Source of the DNA: QHBQ01 sp038230695 | Lineage (GTDB): Bacteria > Chloroflexota > Chloroflexia > QHBQ01 | Assembly: GCA_038230695.1 (NCBI GenBank) | Contig: JBBRMT010000050.1 | Span: 1-21,985, forward strand | Direction of reading: 5' to 3' | DNA length: 21,985 bases | Part shown: in pieces, positions 6,203 through 14,185 of the stretch | How the letters are laid out: each line of letters begins with the position of its first letter | Position numbering within the stretch: the first letter of the stretch is position 1 | The notes under the pieces: generated by a model | Database searches by the model: none | What the model was told of the DNA's origin: nothing | Seen by the model: only the letters and a program-made list of their open reading frames with translations | Program-made: the position numbers and the translations under genes

Positions 6203-8551
6203 TTACGCCGAAGCCACACCGCTCGGTGGGTGTTTCTCATCGTCGCTGCGCTTATCCATTCTGCCGATATGGTATGGTACGCTGGTAACAACGATGCCGG
6301 GGTGGAAGAGCAAAGCGCCCTTCAGCCTTAGTGCAGTCTGGTTGTGCAGGATGTGTTCCCACCAGCGTTGAGCGACGAACTCGGGCAGCACCACGGTTAT
6401 CTGGCGGTCGGGATACTTGCGCTGCACGTCGTCAACGTAAGTTACCAGCGGGCGCACCAGGGCGCGGAACGGCGACTCCAGCACCACCAGTCGAATATCG
6501 CTATCGGTCATCAGTTCGCGCCATTCCTTTTGGATTTCCTCTGCCTCCTCCATGCTATCAGTAACATTTACCGCGATTACCTTGTTGAACACGCTGCGGG
6601 CATAGAGCAAGGTATGCAGCGTGGCCTGATTCAGCACGGCAATTGGCACCACTGCCAGGTGATGGATGCGTTCAGCCTCCTCAAGCACATCGGTAGCCGT
6701 GATCTTGGTGGCGCTGAGTTCGTTGGCGACGCGCTGATAGTGGCGGTTGATTGAGCGGAACATCATCACCATCAGCGGGATGATGATCATCACTATCCAC
6801 GCACCCTCCTTCACCTGAAAGCCGCTGATCTCGAACATCGGTTTGCCCTCGGTACCACCATTAAACTTGGTGTAAGCAATGACCAGGAACACCAGCGCCG
6901 TCACGATCGCGCCCAGCGCGTTGACTGCTGCGCCGCGCTGCCAGCCTGATTGCTTCTCCTTAATCCACTTGCTTACCATTCCCGCTTGCGAAAGGGTGAA
7001 GCTCAGGAACACGCCAATGGCGTAGAGGGGGATTAGTTCGTCGGTGCTGGCATCGAAGATAACTATAAGTATCCCAGCCAGTAGCGCCAGGGTGATGATG
7101 CCAGTGTTGAAGGCGAGACGGTCGCCACGGAAGAGAAACTGGCCGGGCAGGAACTTGTCGCGGGCAAGGAACGAGGCGAGGCGGGGGAAGTCACTGAAGG
7201 CGGTGTTGGCGGCCAGCACCAGGATAGCAACGATTCCCACCGCGTAGATACTGTAGAAGATAGTGCCGCTGCCCAGGGTGTGCCGGGCGATCTGGGAGAT
7301 GACCGACTCCTGACCCTTGAGGCCGAGGATTTTGTACTGCTGCGCCAGGAAGGTGATGCCCAGGAACATAAAGGCAAGGATACCCGCCATCCAGGCCAGG
7401 GTCATACGCGCATTGGAGGCTTCCGGCTTCTGGAATGCAGGTACGCCGTCGGAGATTGCCTCCACCCCTGTCATTGCCGAGCAGCCTGCGGCAAATGCTT
7501 GCAGGATGAGGAAGATGCTGAGGTTCTCGGTCTGGTGGATGGCGTAGTTACTAGCCGCCTCTACCGTGATCGTACCAGTCGCAAACTGGAACAGGCCAAT
7601 GGCAATGATGGCAATGATGCTGACGATGAACAGGTAAGTAGGTGCGGCGAAGATTGCGCCCGCCTCACGGATACCGCGCAGGTTGCCCAGTACGATGATA
7701 CCGAGAAAAAATAGCGCCATCCACACCTTGAACCCTACCGTCTGAGGTATAGCAGAAACCACCTGCTGCACGCCTGACGAGATGCTCACCGCCACAGTCA
7801 GGGTATAGTCAATCATCAGTGCGGCGGCGGCAGTCAGGCCATAGTTGGTGCCGAGGTTGGCTTTGCTCACGATGTAGCTGCCGCCACCTTTGGGGTAGGC
7901 AGCAATCGTCTGCCGATAAGAGATCGCCACGATGAACAGCAGCAGGGTAATTGCTACCGAAATGTAGATGCCATATGTGAGGGTGATAGCTATGCCCGCC
8001 ACAGCCAGTTGCAGGATGATTTGCTCGGTGGCATAGGCAACTGATGAGAGCGCGTCGGAGGACAGCACCGCCAGCGCCTTGACCTTGGTCAGCGTCTCGT
8101 GCATCGCCATGTTGCTGGCGATGGGGTTGCCGATTAGGAAGCGTTTGGTACGGCCAAAGAAGCTATGTGGTGCGCTGGCCGAGGGGTCAACTTGCAGCAC
8201 CTCGCCGGGTGCGTTGCGGGTTAGCGCCTGCATTCGTGGGCGCAGGTATTTGATATAGCGATCGCCAGGGTGGCCGCCTTTTGTTTCCTCGACCTCAGTC
8301 CACTCCAACTCATGATCGCTTAGAGTTACGGTTGACCCGTTACCTTCACCCGTGATCGGCGGGGTTATACTCTTTGTACCGATGCTGCGATGGGTACGAC
8401 TCACCCGCCGATAGCTATTGGGTAGCGGGCCATCCTCATTGCCATTGCTACTGGCTGGCTGACTCTCTGAGGCGTGCCAGCCGACGGCGGGTTGGTTTTG
8501 CTCGGCATTGCTGCCATTCTGATTAACCGGCCCCGCTTCGTTGTTGTCCAT
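6203..8551 (-). CDS. kimA: KimA-type APC-superfamily potassium importer with long N-terminal extension
   Basis: A 782-residue membrane protein. The start is the ATG whose A is base 8551, with GGAGG 8 nt upstream, preferred to an in-frame TTG five codons earlier that overlaps that Shine-Dalgarno. From residue ~135 it follows Bacillus KimA (YdaO) closely: KRFLIGNPI, KALAVLSSDALSSVAYATEQI (D166 and Y173 in the cation-site region), SYRQTIAAYPKGGGSYIVSKANLG, DYTLTVAVSISSG, CSAMTGVEAISDGVPAF, LVLAANTAFSDFPRLA, and ESPFRALVRPL...HNQTALRLKGAL in the C-terminal cytoplasmic domain. About 12 membrane helices are expected, then a soluble domain of ~180 residues. KimA is a proton-coupled K+ importer inhibited by c-di-AMP in Firmicutes. 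The first ~130 residues (Asn/Gln/Ser/Gly-rich, then charged) are an extension absent from Bacillus KimA (607 residues). A general amino-acid permease is less likely. Confidence 0.88.
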   Translation of the reverse strand: MDNNEAGPVNQNGSNAEQNQPAVGWHASESQPASSNGNEDGPLPNSYRRVSRTHRSIGTKSITPPITGEGNGSTVTLSDHELEWTEVEETKGGHPGDRYIKYLRPRMQALTRNAPGEVLQVDPSASAPHSFFGRTKRFLIGNPIASNMAMHETLTKVKALAVLSSDALSSVAYATEQIILQLAVAGIAITLTYGIYISVAITLLLFIVAISYRQTIAAYPKGGGSYIVSKANLGTNYGLTAAAALMIDYTLTVAVSISSGVQQVVSAIPQTVGFKVWMALFFLGIIVLGNLRGIREAGAIFAAPTYLFIVSIIAIIAIGLFQFATGTITVEAASNYAIHQTENLSIFLILQAFAAGCSAMTGVEAISDGVPAFQKPEASNARMTLAWMAGILAFMFLGITFLAQQYKILGLKGQESVISQIARHTLGSGTIFYSIYAVGIVAILVLAANTAFSDFPRLASFLARDKFLPGQFLFRGDRLAFNTGIITLALLAGILIVIFDASTDELIPLYAIGVFLSFTLSQAGMVSKWIKEKQSGWQRGAAVNALGAIVTALVFLVIAYTKFNGGTEGKPMFEISGFQVKEGAWIVMIIIPLMVMMFRSINRHYQRVANELSATKITATDVLEEAERIHHLAVVPIAVLNQATLHTLLYARSVFNKVIAVNVTDSMEEAEEIQKEWRELMTDSDIRLVVLESPFRALVRPLVTYVDDVQRKYPDRQITVVLPEFVAQRWWEHILHNQTALRLKGALLFHPGIVVTSVPYHIGRMDKRSDDEKHPPSGVASA

Positions 8552-8604
8552 TGATAAAGCCTCCAATTTTGGGCTGCTGCAGGATTATTTAGCACGATCT
8601 CTGC

Positions 8605-8643
8605 CAGCATGGGGATACACACGGATGCTGCCTGGGAATCCCC
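8605..8643 (-). promoter_or_regulatory. Leader of the kimA-like gene with competing pairings
   Basis: On the minus strand the leader contains, in order, GGGGAT (8643-8638), CAGCAT (8630-8625), ATCCCC (8616-8611) and ATGCTG (8610-8605). The first pairs with the third and the second with the fourth. The two 6-bp helices interleave, so they are mutually exclusive or form a pseudoknot. This resembles a switch, but it is short and no ligand class is recognised. Confidence 0.3.
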
Positions 8644-8652
8644 GTTAATGTA

Positions 8653-8681
8653 AGTATAGGCTACGCCTGCCTTCATGTCAA
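8653..8681 (-). promoter_or_regulatory. Sigma-70 promoter of the kimA-like gene
   Basis: On the minus strand TTGACA (8681-8676) and TATACT (8658-8653) are separated by exactly 17 nt. Transcription would start near 8646, giving a ~95-nt leader before the ATG at 8551. It is divergent from the dehydrogenase promoter at 8693-8722. Confidence 0.8.
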
Positions 8682-8692
8682 ATGAAAACACC

Positions 8693-8722
8693 TTGATAGC
8701 AGGCGCGAAATCACCTTATATT
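8693..8722 (+). promoter_or_regulatory. Promoter of the alcohol dehydrogenase gene
   Basis: TTGATA (8693-8698) and TATATT (8717-8722) with an 18-nt spacer, each near consensus. The Shine-Dalgarno GGAGGG (8741-8746) follows, 9 nt before the ATG at 8756. Its -35 box lies only 11 bp from the divergent kimA-like -35 box. Confidence 0.65.
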
Positions 8723-8755
8723 GTACGTATCAAACGGTTTGGAGGGTGCAAAGTT

Positions 8756-9756
8756 ATGATGCAAGCGATGCAGTTGGCTGTGCCGAAGTCGATCGAGGTT
8801 GACCCCCTGGCGGCGGTTGAGCTGCCAGTGCCGCAGCCGGGCGTGGGGCAGATCCGTATCAAGGTTCACGCCTGCGGCATCTGTCACACCGATCTGCACA
8901 CGGTCGAGGGGAGATTGACCTGCCCCGCCTGCCACTGGTGCCAGGCCATCAGATCGGGGGGGTGGTTGACAAGCTGGGCGCTGGGGTTAACCGCTTCGCG
9001 CTCGGTGAGCGGGTCGGCGTTCCCTGGCTTTATCATACTGATAGCGCCTGCCGCTACTGTGCCAGTGGACGGGAGAACCTTTGCGTCAATGCCCGCTTTA
9101 CTGGACTTGATGTTGACGGTGGCTATGCCGAGTATATGGTCGCCCCTGCCGACTTTGCATACCATCTGCCCGATGGCTTTGACGATGTACAGGCTGCACC
9201 TTTGCTTTGCGCCGGAGTGATCGGCTATCGCGCCCTGCGACTCAGTGAGATCAAACCTGGTGGCAAACTGGGGCTGTACGGCTTTGGCGCGTCAGCGCAT
9301 ATCACTATCCAGGTGGCGCGGCATATGGGCTGCGATGTATACGTCTTCACTCGCGGTGAGGCGCATCGGCGATTGGCATTGCAGCATGGCGCGGCCTGGG
9401 CGGGCGATGCTAGCGAACACCCCGCCCCGCTCGATGCGGCGATCATCTTTGCGCCCGCTGGCAACCTTGTGCCACAGGCGTTGACTGCGCTCGATCGCGG
9501 TGGCACGCTGGCGCTGGCCGGTATCTATATGCCCCCCATCCCGCAACTCGATTACGCGCTCATCTACGGCGAACGCACCGTGCGTAGCGTCGCCAACGCC
9601 ACCCGCGGCGATGCCGAGGAACTGCTCGCCCTGGCCGTCAAAATCCCCATCCGCACCGAGCAGCAAACCTTCGCCCTCACCAACGCAAACAAGGCGCTGC
9701 AGCAACTGAAGGCTGGGAGTATCGAGGGGGCGGCGGTACTGCAGGTAGGGAGTTGA
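8756..9756 (+). pseudogene. Zinc-dependent alcohol dehydrogenase, split by one frameshift
   Basis: The first frame (ATG 8756) gives MMQAMQLAVPKSIEVDPLAAVELPVPQPG...CGICHTDLHTVEG and then becomes nonsense. The next frame continues without a gap as (E)IDLPRLPLVPGHQIGGVVDKLGAGVNRFALGERVGVPW to the stop at 9756. The junction is the G run 8908-8911: one extra G (GAGGGGGAG) would restore a single ~333-residue MDR-superfamily dehydrogenase. The catalytic-zinc Cys and His (CGICHTDLH, PGHQ) are present. The structural-zinc loop reads HTDSACRYCASGRENLC, with three of the usual four cysteines; the first is Asp. The nucleotide-binding turn is YGFGASAH. The protein would oxidise alcohols or reduce aldehydes with NAD(P); substrate unknown. 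Whether this is a real pseudogene, a sequencing error or a recoding site cannot be told from one sequence; the intact remainder and regular promoter suggest a recent change or an error. Confidence 0.85.
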
Positions 9757-9781
9757 AAAGGCGATATATCTCCCCATCAAC

Positions 9782-12700
9782 TTACTTCCCACCAAGATCG
9801 AACACCTGCACGCGGTGGTTGTTGCGGTCGGCAACGTAGAGGTGGCCCGCCGCATCGGTTGCCAGCCCTGCCGGGTTGTCGAAGGAGCCGGGGTCGGTGC
9901 CACCACCGCCGAATGAAACCACGCTACCGTCGCCCTGAGTGTTCAAAAGGAAGACGCTTTGCGTGTTGGTGTTGCTGAGGTAGACCAGGTTCTTGTAGCT
10001 AGCCAGGTGCATACTGGCCGTGCCACCGCCCAGGCTTGGTATTTGCCACTCGCTGACATACTTGCCATCTGGCCCATACTTGATGATGCGCTGATTCAAG
10101 TCTACCGTATAGATTGACCCATCATCGGTGACGGTGACATCAATTGGCTGGTAGGTGCGGCGGGGATCGGGCTTTGGTGGGTTGCCCTGGACGGGATAGC
10201 GATTGCCCCCGCCAATCTCGCGTACCAGGTTATCCTGACTGTCTCTCGCCAGGATGCGTGAGCCGCCGGTGTCAGCGATGTAGAGGTTGCCCTGCTTGTC
10301 GGTTGCCAGACCTTGCGGCCCATATGCTCCGAACTTGTTGGCAGCGTTACGATGGCCGATCAGCTTGCCATTATTATCGTAGACTTCAAGGTTCTTGGTA
10401 ACTGGGTCGAGAACATATACTTGACCCTTATGGTCAACGGTAATGTCTGTAAGCTTGGACTTATCCTGGCCCGGTTGATTGGGTAGTACCGCCCAATCCT
10501 TCACCAGCCCGCCGCTCTTGTCGTACTTGTAGACGTGGGGTGGCCCATCGGTGCCGACGAAGATGTTGCCGTTGTCGTCAACCGCTACCGCGTTCGTGGC
10601 GCTATTATCTAGCCCCGTGTTGATAATCTGCACCGGCTGCACGCGAGTAGCGTTTACAGGCGGCGCGGGCAGCGGATTGTTACTCGCAGGCGGCCCGCTT
10701 GTGCCTGCGTTAATGTTGTTGAGCGAGACGGGGAAGAGATGCTCGAAGGGGATGGGTTGCTCGGTCGTCTTCGCTGCAACCATGCCGAGGTGTACCTGCT
10801 GGCTGGCGGAGAGCAAGGCCACGCGCATACTGAAGCTATGCCAGCCCCGACTAAGCAGCGCCTGCGCTGCGCCGCTGTCCTGCCCAGCCTTCACCCGCAG
10901 CACGGTATGCTGGTCGAACACCAGCAACCCGGTGCCACCTTCAATCTTCAGCGTGTAGCTGCCGCTCTGGGCGGCGTAGACCGAGCCTTCCCATACCCCA
11001 ACTGCTGGATAGCTGAGGTTGGCGGGCGGCGGGTTGCTGGCATCGAGTCCCGCGCTGCGTTCCTGGCGTACCATTAGCGGATTACCCAGTTGGTAGACAT
11101 TGCCGCCCGCATAGTAACCCACTCGCGTGCCGTGCATGGCGTTGGCCTCACTGGCCCGCACAATGTACACCTCACGATACAATTGGCCGTCAATGTAGGG
11201 AATGGAAGAATGCAACGCGCCGGGATAAATGCTCGGAATCACCCCACCAGCAGCAAAGTAATTGGGCTGCAACATGAACAACGCATCCTTCGGCAATAGT
11301 TGGTGGAAAGGCAGCACATCAATCGGACGCTGTATATCTTCACCTTGCAGGTTGGGCGCGAGAAATCGAATATTGACAAAGTTTAGAGTTGCTCCTTGCC
11401 CACCCGCATAATAGACGTAGTAATTTTGCTGCGCGCCTTGTAGATAGTAGCCATCAATGCTCAAGTCGGCCCATTGCTTGACCGTATCACGGAAGCCATC
11501 GTAATATTGCTGCACCCCCTGGGTAGCCAGCAGGGCGATCAGCAAGCCTGCGGTAATGTTGGTGAAGCGCGGGCGCGAAATCAGCGTGGCGGGGGCGACC
11601 AGGTGGAAGGCGGTGGTGCGGGCGGCCCGCACTCGCAGCCTACCTGCGGCCACTCCGCTACGCAACCCTGCAATCTGCTGCTCCGGCCAGCGGCGAAACT
11701 CGCGGGGGTCGAGCCAGCCAGTGCGTTCAATCTCGTACAGTATCTTGTTCAGGGCGATAGCGATGAAGATATAGAAAGTTTGCACGATGCCCGCCATGCG
11801 TAGCAGCTCCGGCGGGTGAGTAGTGATTACCGTAGAGAGGAACAGACCCACCCAGAACCAGATAGTTAGTAGGGTGTAGCGAGGGTCGCGCCACCGCCAC
11901 AGGCAGTAGGCAATGCCCAGCACTGCCAGCATCGCGGGCAGGGTGGGCAGAAATGGCTTGCCAGTTTCGTAGAAGTAGGTGCGATCGTCGTAGAAGTTGA
12001 GCGACAGATAGGTGTGCTTGGCTTGCTCGGCCAGCACCTGCAGCCAGGGCTGCCGGTGAGCCAGTACCGTTTGTGGGGTAATCGGCCCGTTGCCAATGTC
12101 ATAGCCCACTTTCCAATCGCCAAAGGCAAGGCTCGATCCATACTGGGTGAAGATCGAAACCTCGTTCAGCCGCTTGAACAGCACTTCTTGATGGTAGAAG
12201 GTATAGATCAGCATTGGTGCGGCCAGCAGCCAGCCGCTGAGGACGAAAACGCCCAGTTGCCGCCAGTAGTTGCCCAGGAAGCGTAGGCGGGTGACGGCCA
12301 GATAGACGATCAGGATGGCGAACAGCGCGGCAATTGCCCGCGAGGATGGATAAAAGTAGAGGCTAGCTGCTGCTGCGAAGCCCGCCCACACAAAATCGAG
12401 GTAGCGCTTACTGCGTAGCCCCTTGAAGAAGAAATAGAAAGCCAGCGCCCAGAATAGCCCCATCTGCTCAGTGGCAGCGGGGTAGAGCGAGAAGTGTAGC
12501 AGGGTTGGCGCACCGGCCATCAATGCGGCGGCGATCAGGGCGGGGCGCGACCCCCACAGCAGCCGCACCAGTAAGAACACCGCGAAGATGTCCAGCACGC
12601 TGAAGATCGCGCCACTGAAGTGGATGCCCGCTGGGGTATCGTTGGCCAACAGGATCATGCCCGGCAGCATCGTCCACATCGCCGCGCTAGGGTAGTAGTA

Positions 12701-13732
12701 CCACTGGCTGCTGACCAGTGGAGGTGCGGCGGCAAAATTGCCGCGCAGCAATTCGCGGGCGACTACGCCAATCTCGCCCTCATCGCTATGGATGCCGATT
12801 GCGCTGTAGCTGAGGCCATAAGCTCGCGCCCCCAACGCCGCTAGCAGGATAATGCCAAGCAATATGTATTCAAGGCGGCGGTTGGATTGTATACCAGGCC
12901 GCGCAATCACGCCATCGTCCTCACCTGACTCGGTTTCGTCGGGGTTGACGGCGCTAATCGGCCATATTCCGTGTTGCTGCTTCGTGAAGGCGAGGGCGAA
13001 CAACGCAAGACTAATTGCCCATAGCAGGATGGCAAAGACGTTCAGCGGGTTTGGCTCGTGCAGAATAAGGGCAATTACATTGAGCAGCAAGGCAGGGACA
13101 ATAATTATGAGTTTTGTGTTTTTAGTTTTGAGTTGAGCAGCACGTATCATTTTCCCACGCACGGCGGGAGGGGTTAGTGTGAGCGGGTTGTCCGAAAGTG
13201 AGGACAAGGGCAGGCTGGCCGGTGGGCTGGAAGCTTCAACAACGGATACCCTGCGACGCACGCGCAGGGTGGTCGTAGGGGGTTCAGCAGCCAGCCTGGT
13301 GCGTCGCACCCGCAGGGTAGTTACTGGCGTGGTGGCTTCAGCGTTAGGGGTAGCCCGCCGCACACGCAGGGTGGTTGCAGGGGAGGGAGGAACAATCGGT
13401 GCGGCAGCGTCGCTTACTGGGAGGATGGCGGTAGGGGCATTATCCGTAGTTGGCGCGGCCTCGTCAGTTACCGGCGGCGCGGCAATTACGTCATCTTCGG
13501 TGGTGGGCAGCTCATATTCGCCGTTGCGGAAGAAGGCGTGGTTCTTGTAGGTAAACAGGTAGCCGACGATCAAAATGGCGCAGGCGAGTAGATAGAGGCG
13601 CACCCCGCCCAGATCCTGGGCATCATAGGCTGCCTGCCCCCGCCAGGCGAGCAGCAACGCCGCCAGGCTGGCGATAAATCCCCTTACCCTCAGAGCCTGC
13701 CGACCCAGGCGGCGGATCCCGTTCATCCCCAA
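9782..13732 (-). CDS. GT39/PMT-like membrane glycosyltransferase fused to PA14-like and NHL domains
   Basis: A 1316-residue protein. The TTG at 13732 is preferred because AGGGAG (13745-13740) lies 7 nt before it; the ATG two codons later (13726) has only a distant Shine-Dalgarno. Two membrane segments (~18-60) are followed by a Pro/Ala/Thr linker with three TTLRVRR motifs (120-126, 138-144, 154-160). Next is a repeat-derived segment (~184-208), then a large polytopic region (~209-770). It includes GIHSDEGEIGVVARELL (D317, E318), the acidic loop motif of GT-C enzymes of the ArnT/PMT_2 type, which use polyprenyl-phosphate sugars. From ~912, EGSVYAAQSGSYTLKIEGG...LSRGWHSFSMRV resembles a PA14 carbohydrate-binding fold. 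From ~1039 about six NHL-like repeats (GLATDKQGNLYIADTGG, GLATDAAGHLYVADRNNHRVQVFD) form a probable beta-propeller, presumably outside the membrane. It likely glycosylates an envelope polymer or protein; acceptor unknown. It is convergent with the dehydrogenase, 25 bp away. Confidence 0.88.
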   Translation of the reverse strand: MGMNGIRRLGRQALRVRGFIASLAALLLAWRGQAAYDAQDLGGVRLYLLACAILIVGYLFTYKNHAFFRNGEYELPTTEDDVIAAPPVTDEAAPTTDNAPTAILPVSDAAAPIVPPSPATTLRVRRATPNAEATTPVTTLRVRRTRLAAEPPTTTLRVRRRVSVVEASSPPASLPLSSLSDNPLTLTPPAVRGKMIRAAQLKTKNTKLIIIVPALLLNVIALILHEPNPLNVFAILLWAISLALFALAFTKQQHGIWPISAVNPDETESGEDDGVIARPGIQSNRRLEYILLGIILLAALGARAYGLSYSAIGIHSDEGEIGVVARELLRGNFAAAPPLVSSQWYYYPSAAMWTMLPGMILLANDTPAGIHFSGAIFSVLDIFAVFLLVRLLWGSRPALIAAALMAGAPTLLHFSLYPAATEQMGLFWALAFYFFFKGLRSKRYLDFVWAGFAAAASLYFYPSSRAIAALFAILIVYLAVTRLRFLGNYWRQLGVFVLSGWLLAAPMLIYTFYHQEVLFKRLNEVSIFTQYGSSLAFGDWKVGYDIGNGPITPQTVLAHRQPWLQVLAEQAKHTYLSLNFYDDRTYFYETGKPFLPTLPAMLAVLGIAYCLWRWRDPRYTLLTIWFWVGLFLSTVITTHPPELLRMAGIVQTFYIFIAIALNKILYEIERTGWLDPREFRRWPEQQIAGLRSGVAAGRLRVRAARTTAFHLVAPATLISRPRFTNITAGLLIALLATQGVQQYYDGFRDTVKQWADLSIDGYYLQGAQQNYYVYYAGGQGATLNFVNIRFLAPNLQGEDIQRPIDVLPFHQLLPKDALFMLQPNYFAAGGVIPSIYPGALHSSIPYIDGQLYREVYIVRASEANAMHGTRVGYYAGGNVYQLGNPLMVRQERSAGLDASNPPPANLSYPAVGVWEGSVYAAQSGSYTLKIEGGTGLLVFDQHTVLRVKAGQDSGAAQALLSRGWHSFSMRVALLSASQQVHLGMVAAKTTEQPIPFEHLFPVSLNNINAGTSGPPASNNPLPAPPVNATRVQPVQIINTGLDNSATNAVAVDDNGNIFVGTDGPPHVYKYDKSGGLVKDWAVLPNQPGQDKSKLTDITVDHKGQVYVLDPVTKNLEVYDNNGKLIGHRNAANKFGAYGPQGLATDKQGNLYIADTGGSRILARDSQDNLVREIGGGNRYPVQGNPPKPDPRRTYQPIDVTVTDDGSIYTVDLNQRIIKYGPDGKYVSEWQIPSLGGGTASMHLASYKNLVYLSNTNTQSVFLLNTQGDGSVVSFGGGGTDPGSFDNPAGLATDAAGHLYVADRNNHRVQVFDLGGK
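13108..13176 (-). repeat. Composite repeat inside the GT39-like gene
   Basis: Read on the minus strand, a CCCCTCCCGCCGTGCGTGGG stretch is followed by a decayed ACTCAAA-type heptamer array (CAACTCAAAACTAAAAACAC...). It encodes LTLTPPAVRGKMIRAAQLKTKNTKL, residues ~184-208, which joins the disordered linker to the membrane domain. The order matches the composite at 18290-18360. Confidence 0.6.
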
Positions 13733-13762
13733 ATAATCTCTCCCTAGATTGATCTCGCCCCC

Positions 13763-13791
13763 ATTATAAGCGGACTTGAGTAGGAGCGCAA
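13763..13791 (-). promoter_or_regulatory. Promoter of the GT39-PA14-NHL gene
   Basis: On the minus strand TTGCGC (13791-13786) and a perfect TATAAT (13768-13763) are 17 nt apart. Transcription would start near 13756, about 24 nt before the TTG start. Confidence 0.65.
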
Positions 13792-13819
13792 CCGTCCAGG
13801 GGATAATAGGACATAATCA

Positions 13820-13845
13820 CTGTAGGGGCGGGCAGCACCTGCCCT
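13820..13845 (+). repeat. Variant of the dispersed hairpin repeat
   Basis: CTGTAGGGGCGGGCAGCACC then TGCCCT. It shares the CTGTAGGGGCG leading edge of the family and folds as GGGCAG-CAC-CTGCCC. It lies between the two divergent promoters at 13763-13791 and 13903-13932. Confidence 0.65.
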
Positions 13846-13902
13846 GGTGCGGCGCAACAATGCCCATCGCAAGCGTCAATGCTGCCCAGCTTAATCAGTT
13901 TA

Positions 13903-13932
13903 TTGGCAGACCGCTCCCCTTTGCGTTATAAT
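13903..13932 (+). promoter_or_regulatory. Promoter of the Trm112-like/GT4/GT-C operon
   Basis: TTGGCA (13903-13908) and TATAAT (13927-13932) are separated by 18 nt. AAGGAG (13958-13963) sits 6 nt before the first ATG (13970). No other promoter is evident until 16930, so the three overlapped genes are probably one transcript. Confidence 0.75.
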
Positions 13933-13969
13933 AGCCCCGCTAATATAACGAAACACAAAGGAGCCACAT

Positions 13970-14185
13970 ATGAGCGAACCAAAGCAAGATGGGCAGCAGC
14001 TACCTGCTGACCTGCTGGAGATCCTTTCCTACCCTGGCACCAACATCCCCGTGACGCAGGAGGGCAACTGGATTGTCTGCCGCGAGAAGGAGGTGCGCTT
14101 CCCCATCGAGCAGGGCATCCCGGTGATGCTGCTGGAGCGGGCCGAACCGTTGCCCGCTGAAGAAGCCGCCCACGCCGCCCAGTAA
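13970..14185 (+). CDS. Small Trm112/UPF0434-like protein lacking its CPxC motif
   Basis: A 71-residue protein. LPADLLEILSYPGTNIPV...NWIVCREKEVRFPIEQGIPVMLLERAEPL aligns by eye with UPF0434/YcaR-type proteins (LLEIIACPVCNGKL...[20 protein letters not shown]). The hydrophobic core and FPI..GIPVML signature are retained, but the zinc-type CPVC is YPGTN; only the later Cys (C37) remains, so metal binding is doubtful. Relatives in other bacteria sit beside lipid A/Kdo genes, and Trm112 itself is a small activator of methyltransferases. Here the stop TAA overlaps the ATG of the GT4 gene (TAATG), implying translational coupling and perhaps a partner role for the glycosyltransferase. That role is inference. 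Confidence 0.75.
   Translation: MSEPKQDGQQLPADLLEILSYPGTNIPVTQEGNWIVCREKEVRFPIEQGIPVMLLERAEPLPAEEAAHAAQ

Noticed and set aside
8552..8646. ydaO-type c-di-AMP riboswitch before the kimA-like gene
   Set aside because: Expected from KimA biology in Firmicutes, but the ~95-nt leader is too short and lacks the conserved sequence blocks of that class.
8675..8755. ATG at 8675 as the dehydrogenase start
   Set aside because: It precedes the -35 box (8693-8698) and has no Shine-Dalgarno; the ATG at 8756 has GGAGGG at 9-nt spacing and fits the family N-terminus.
9292..9906. 204-codon minus-strand frame opposite the dehydrogenase
   Set aside because: Overlaps two supported genes, low-complexity translation, no start signals.
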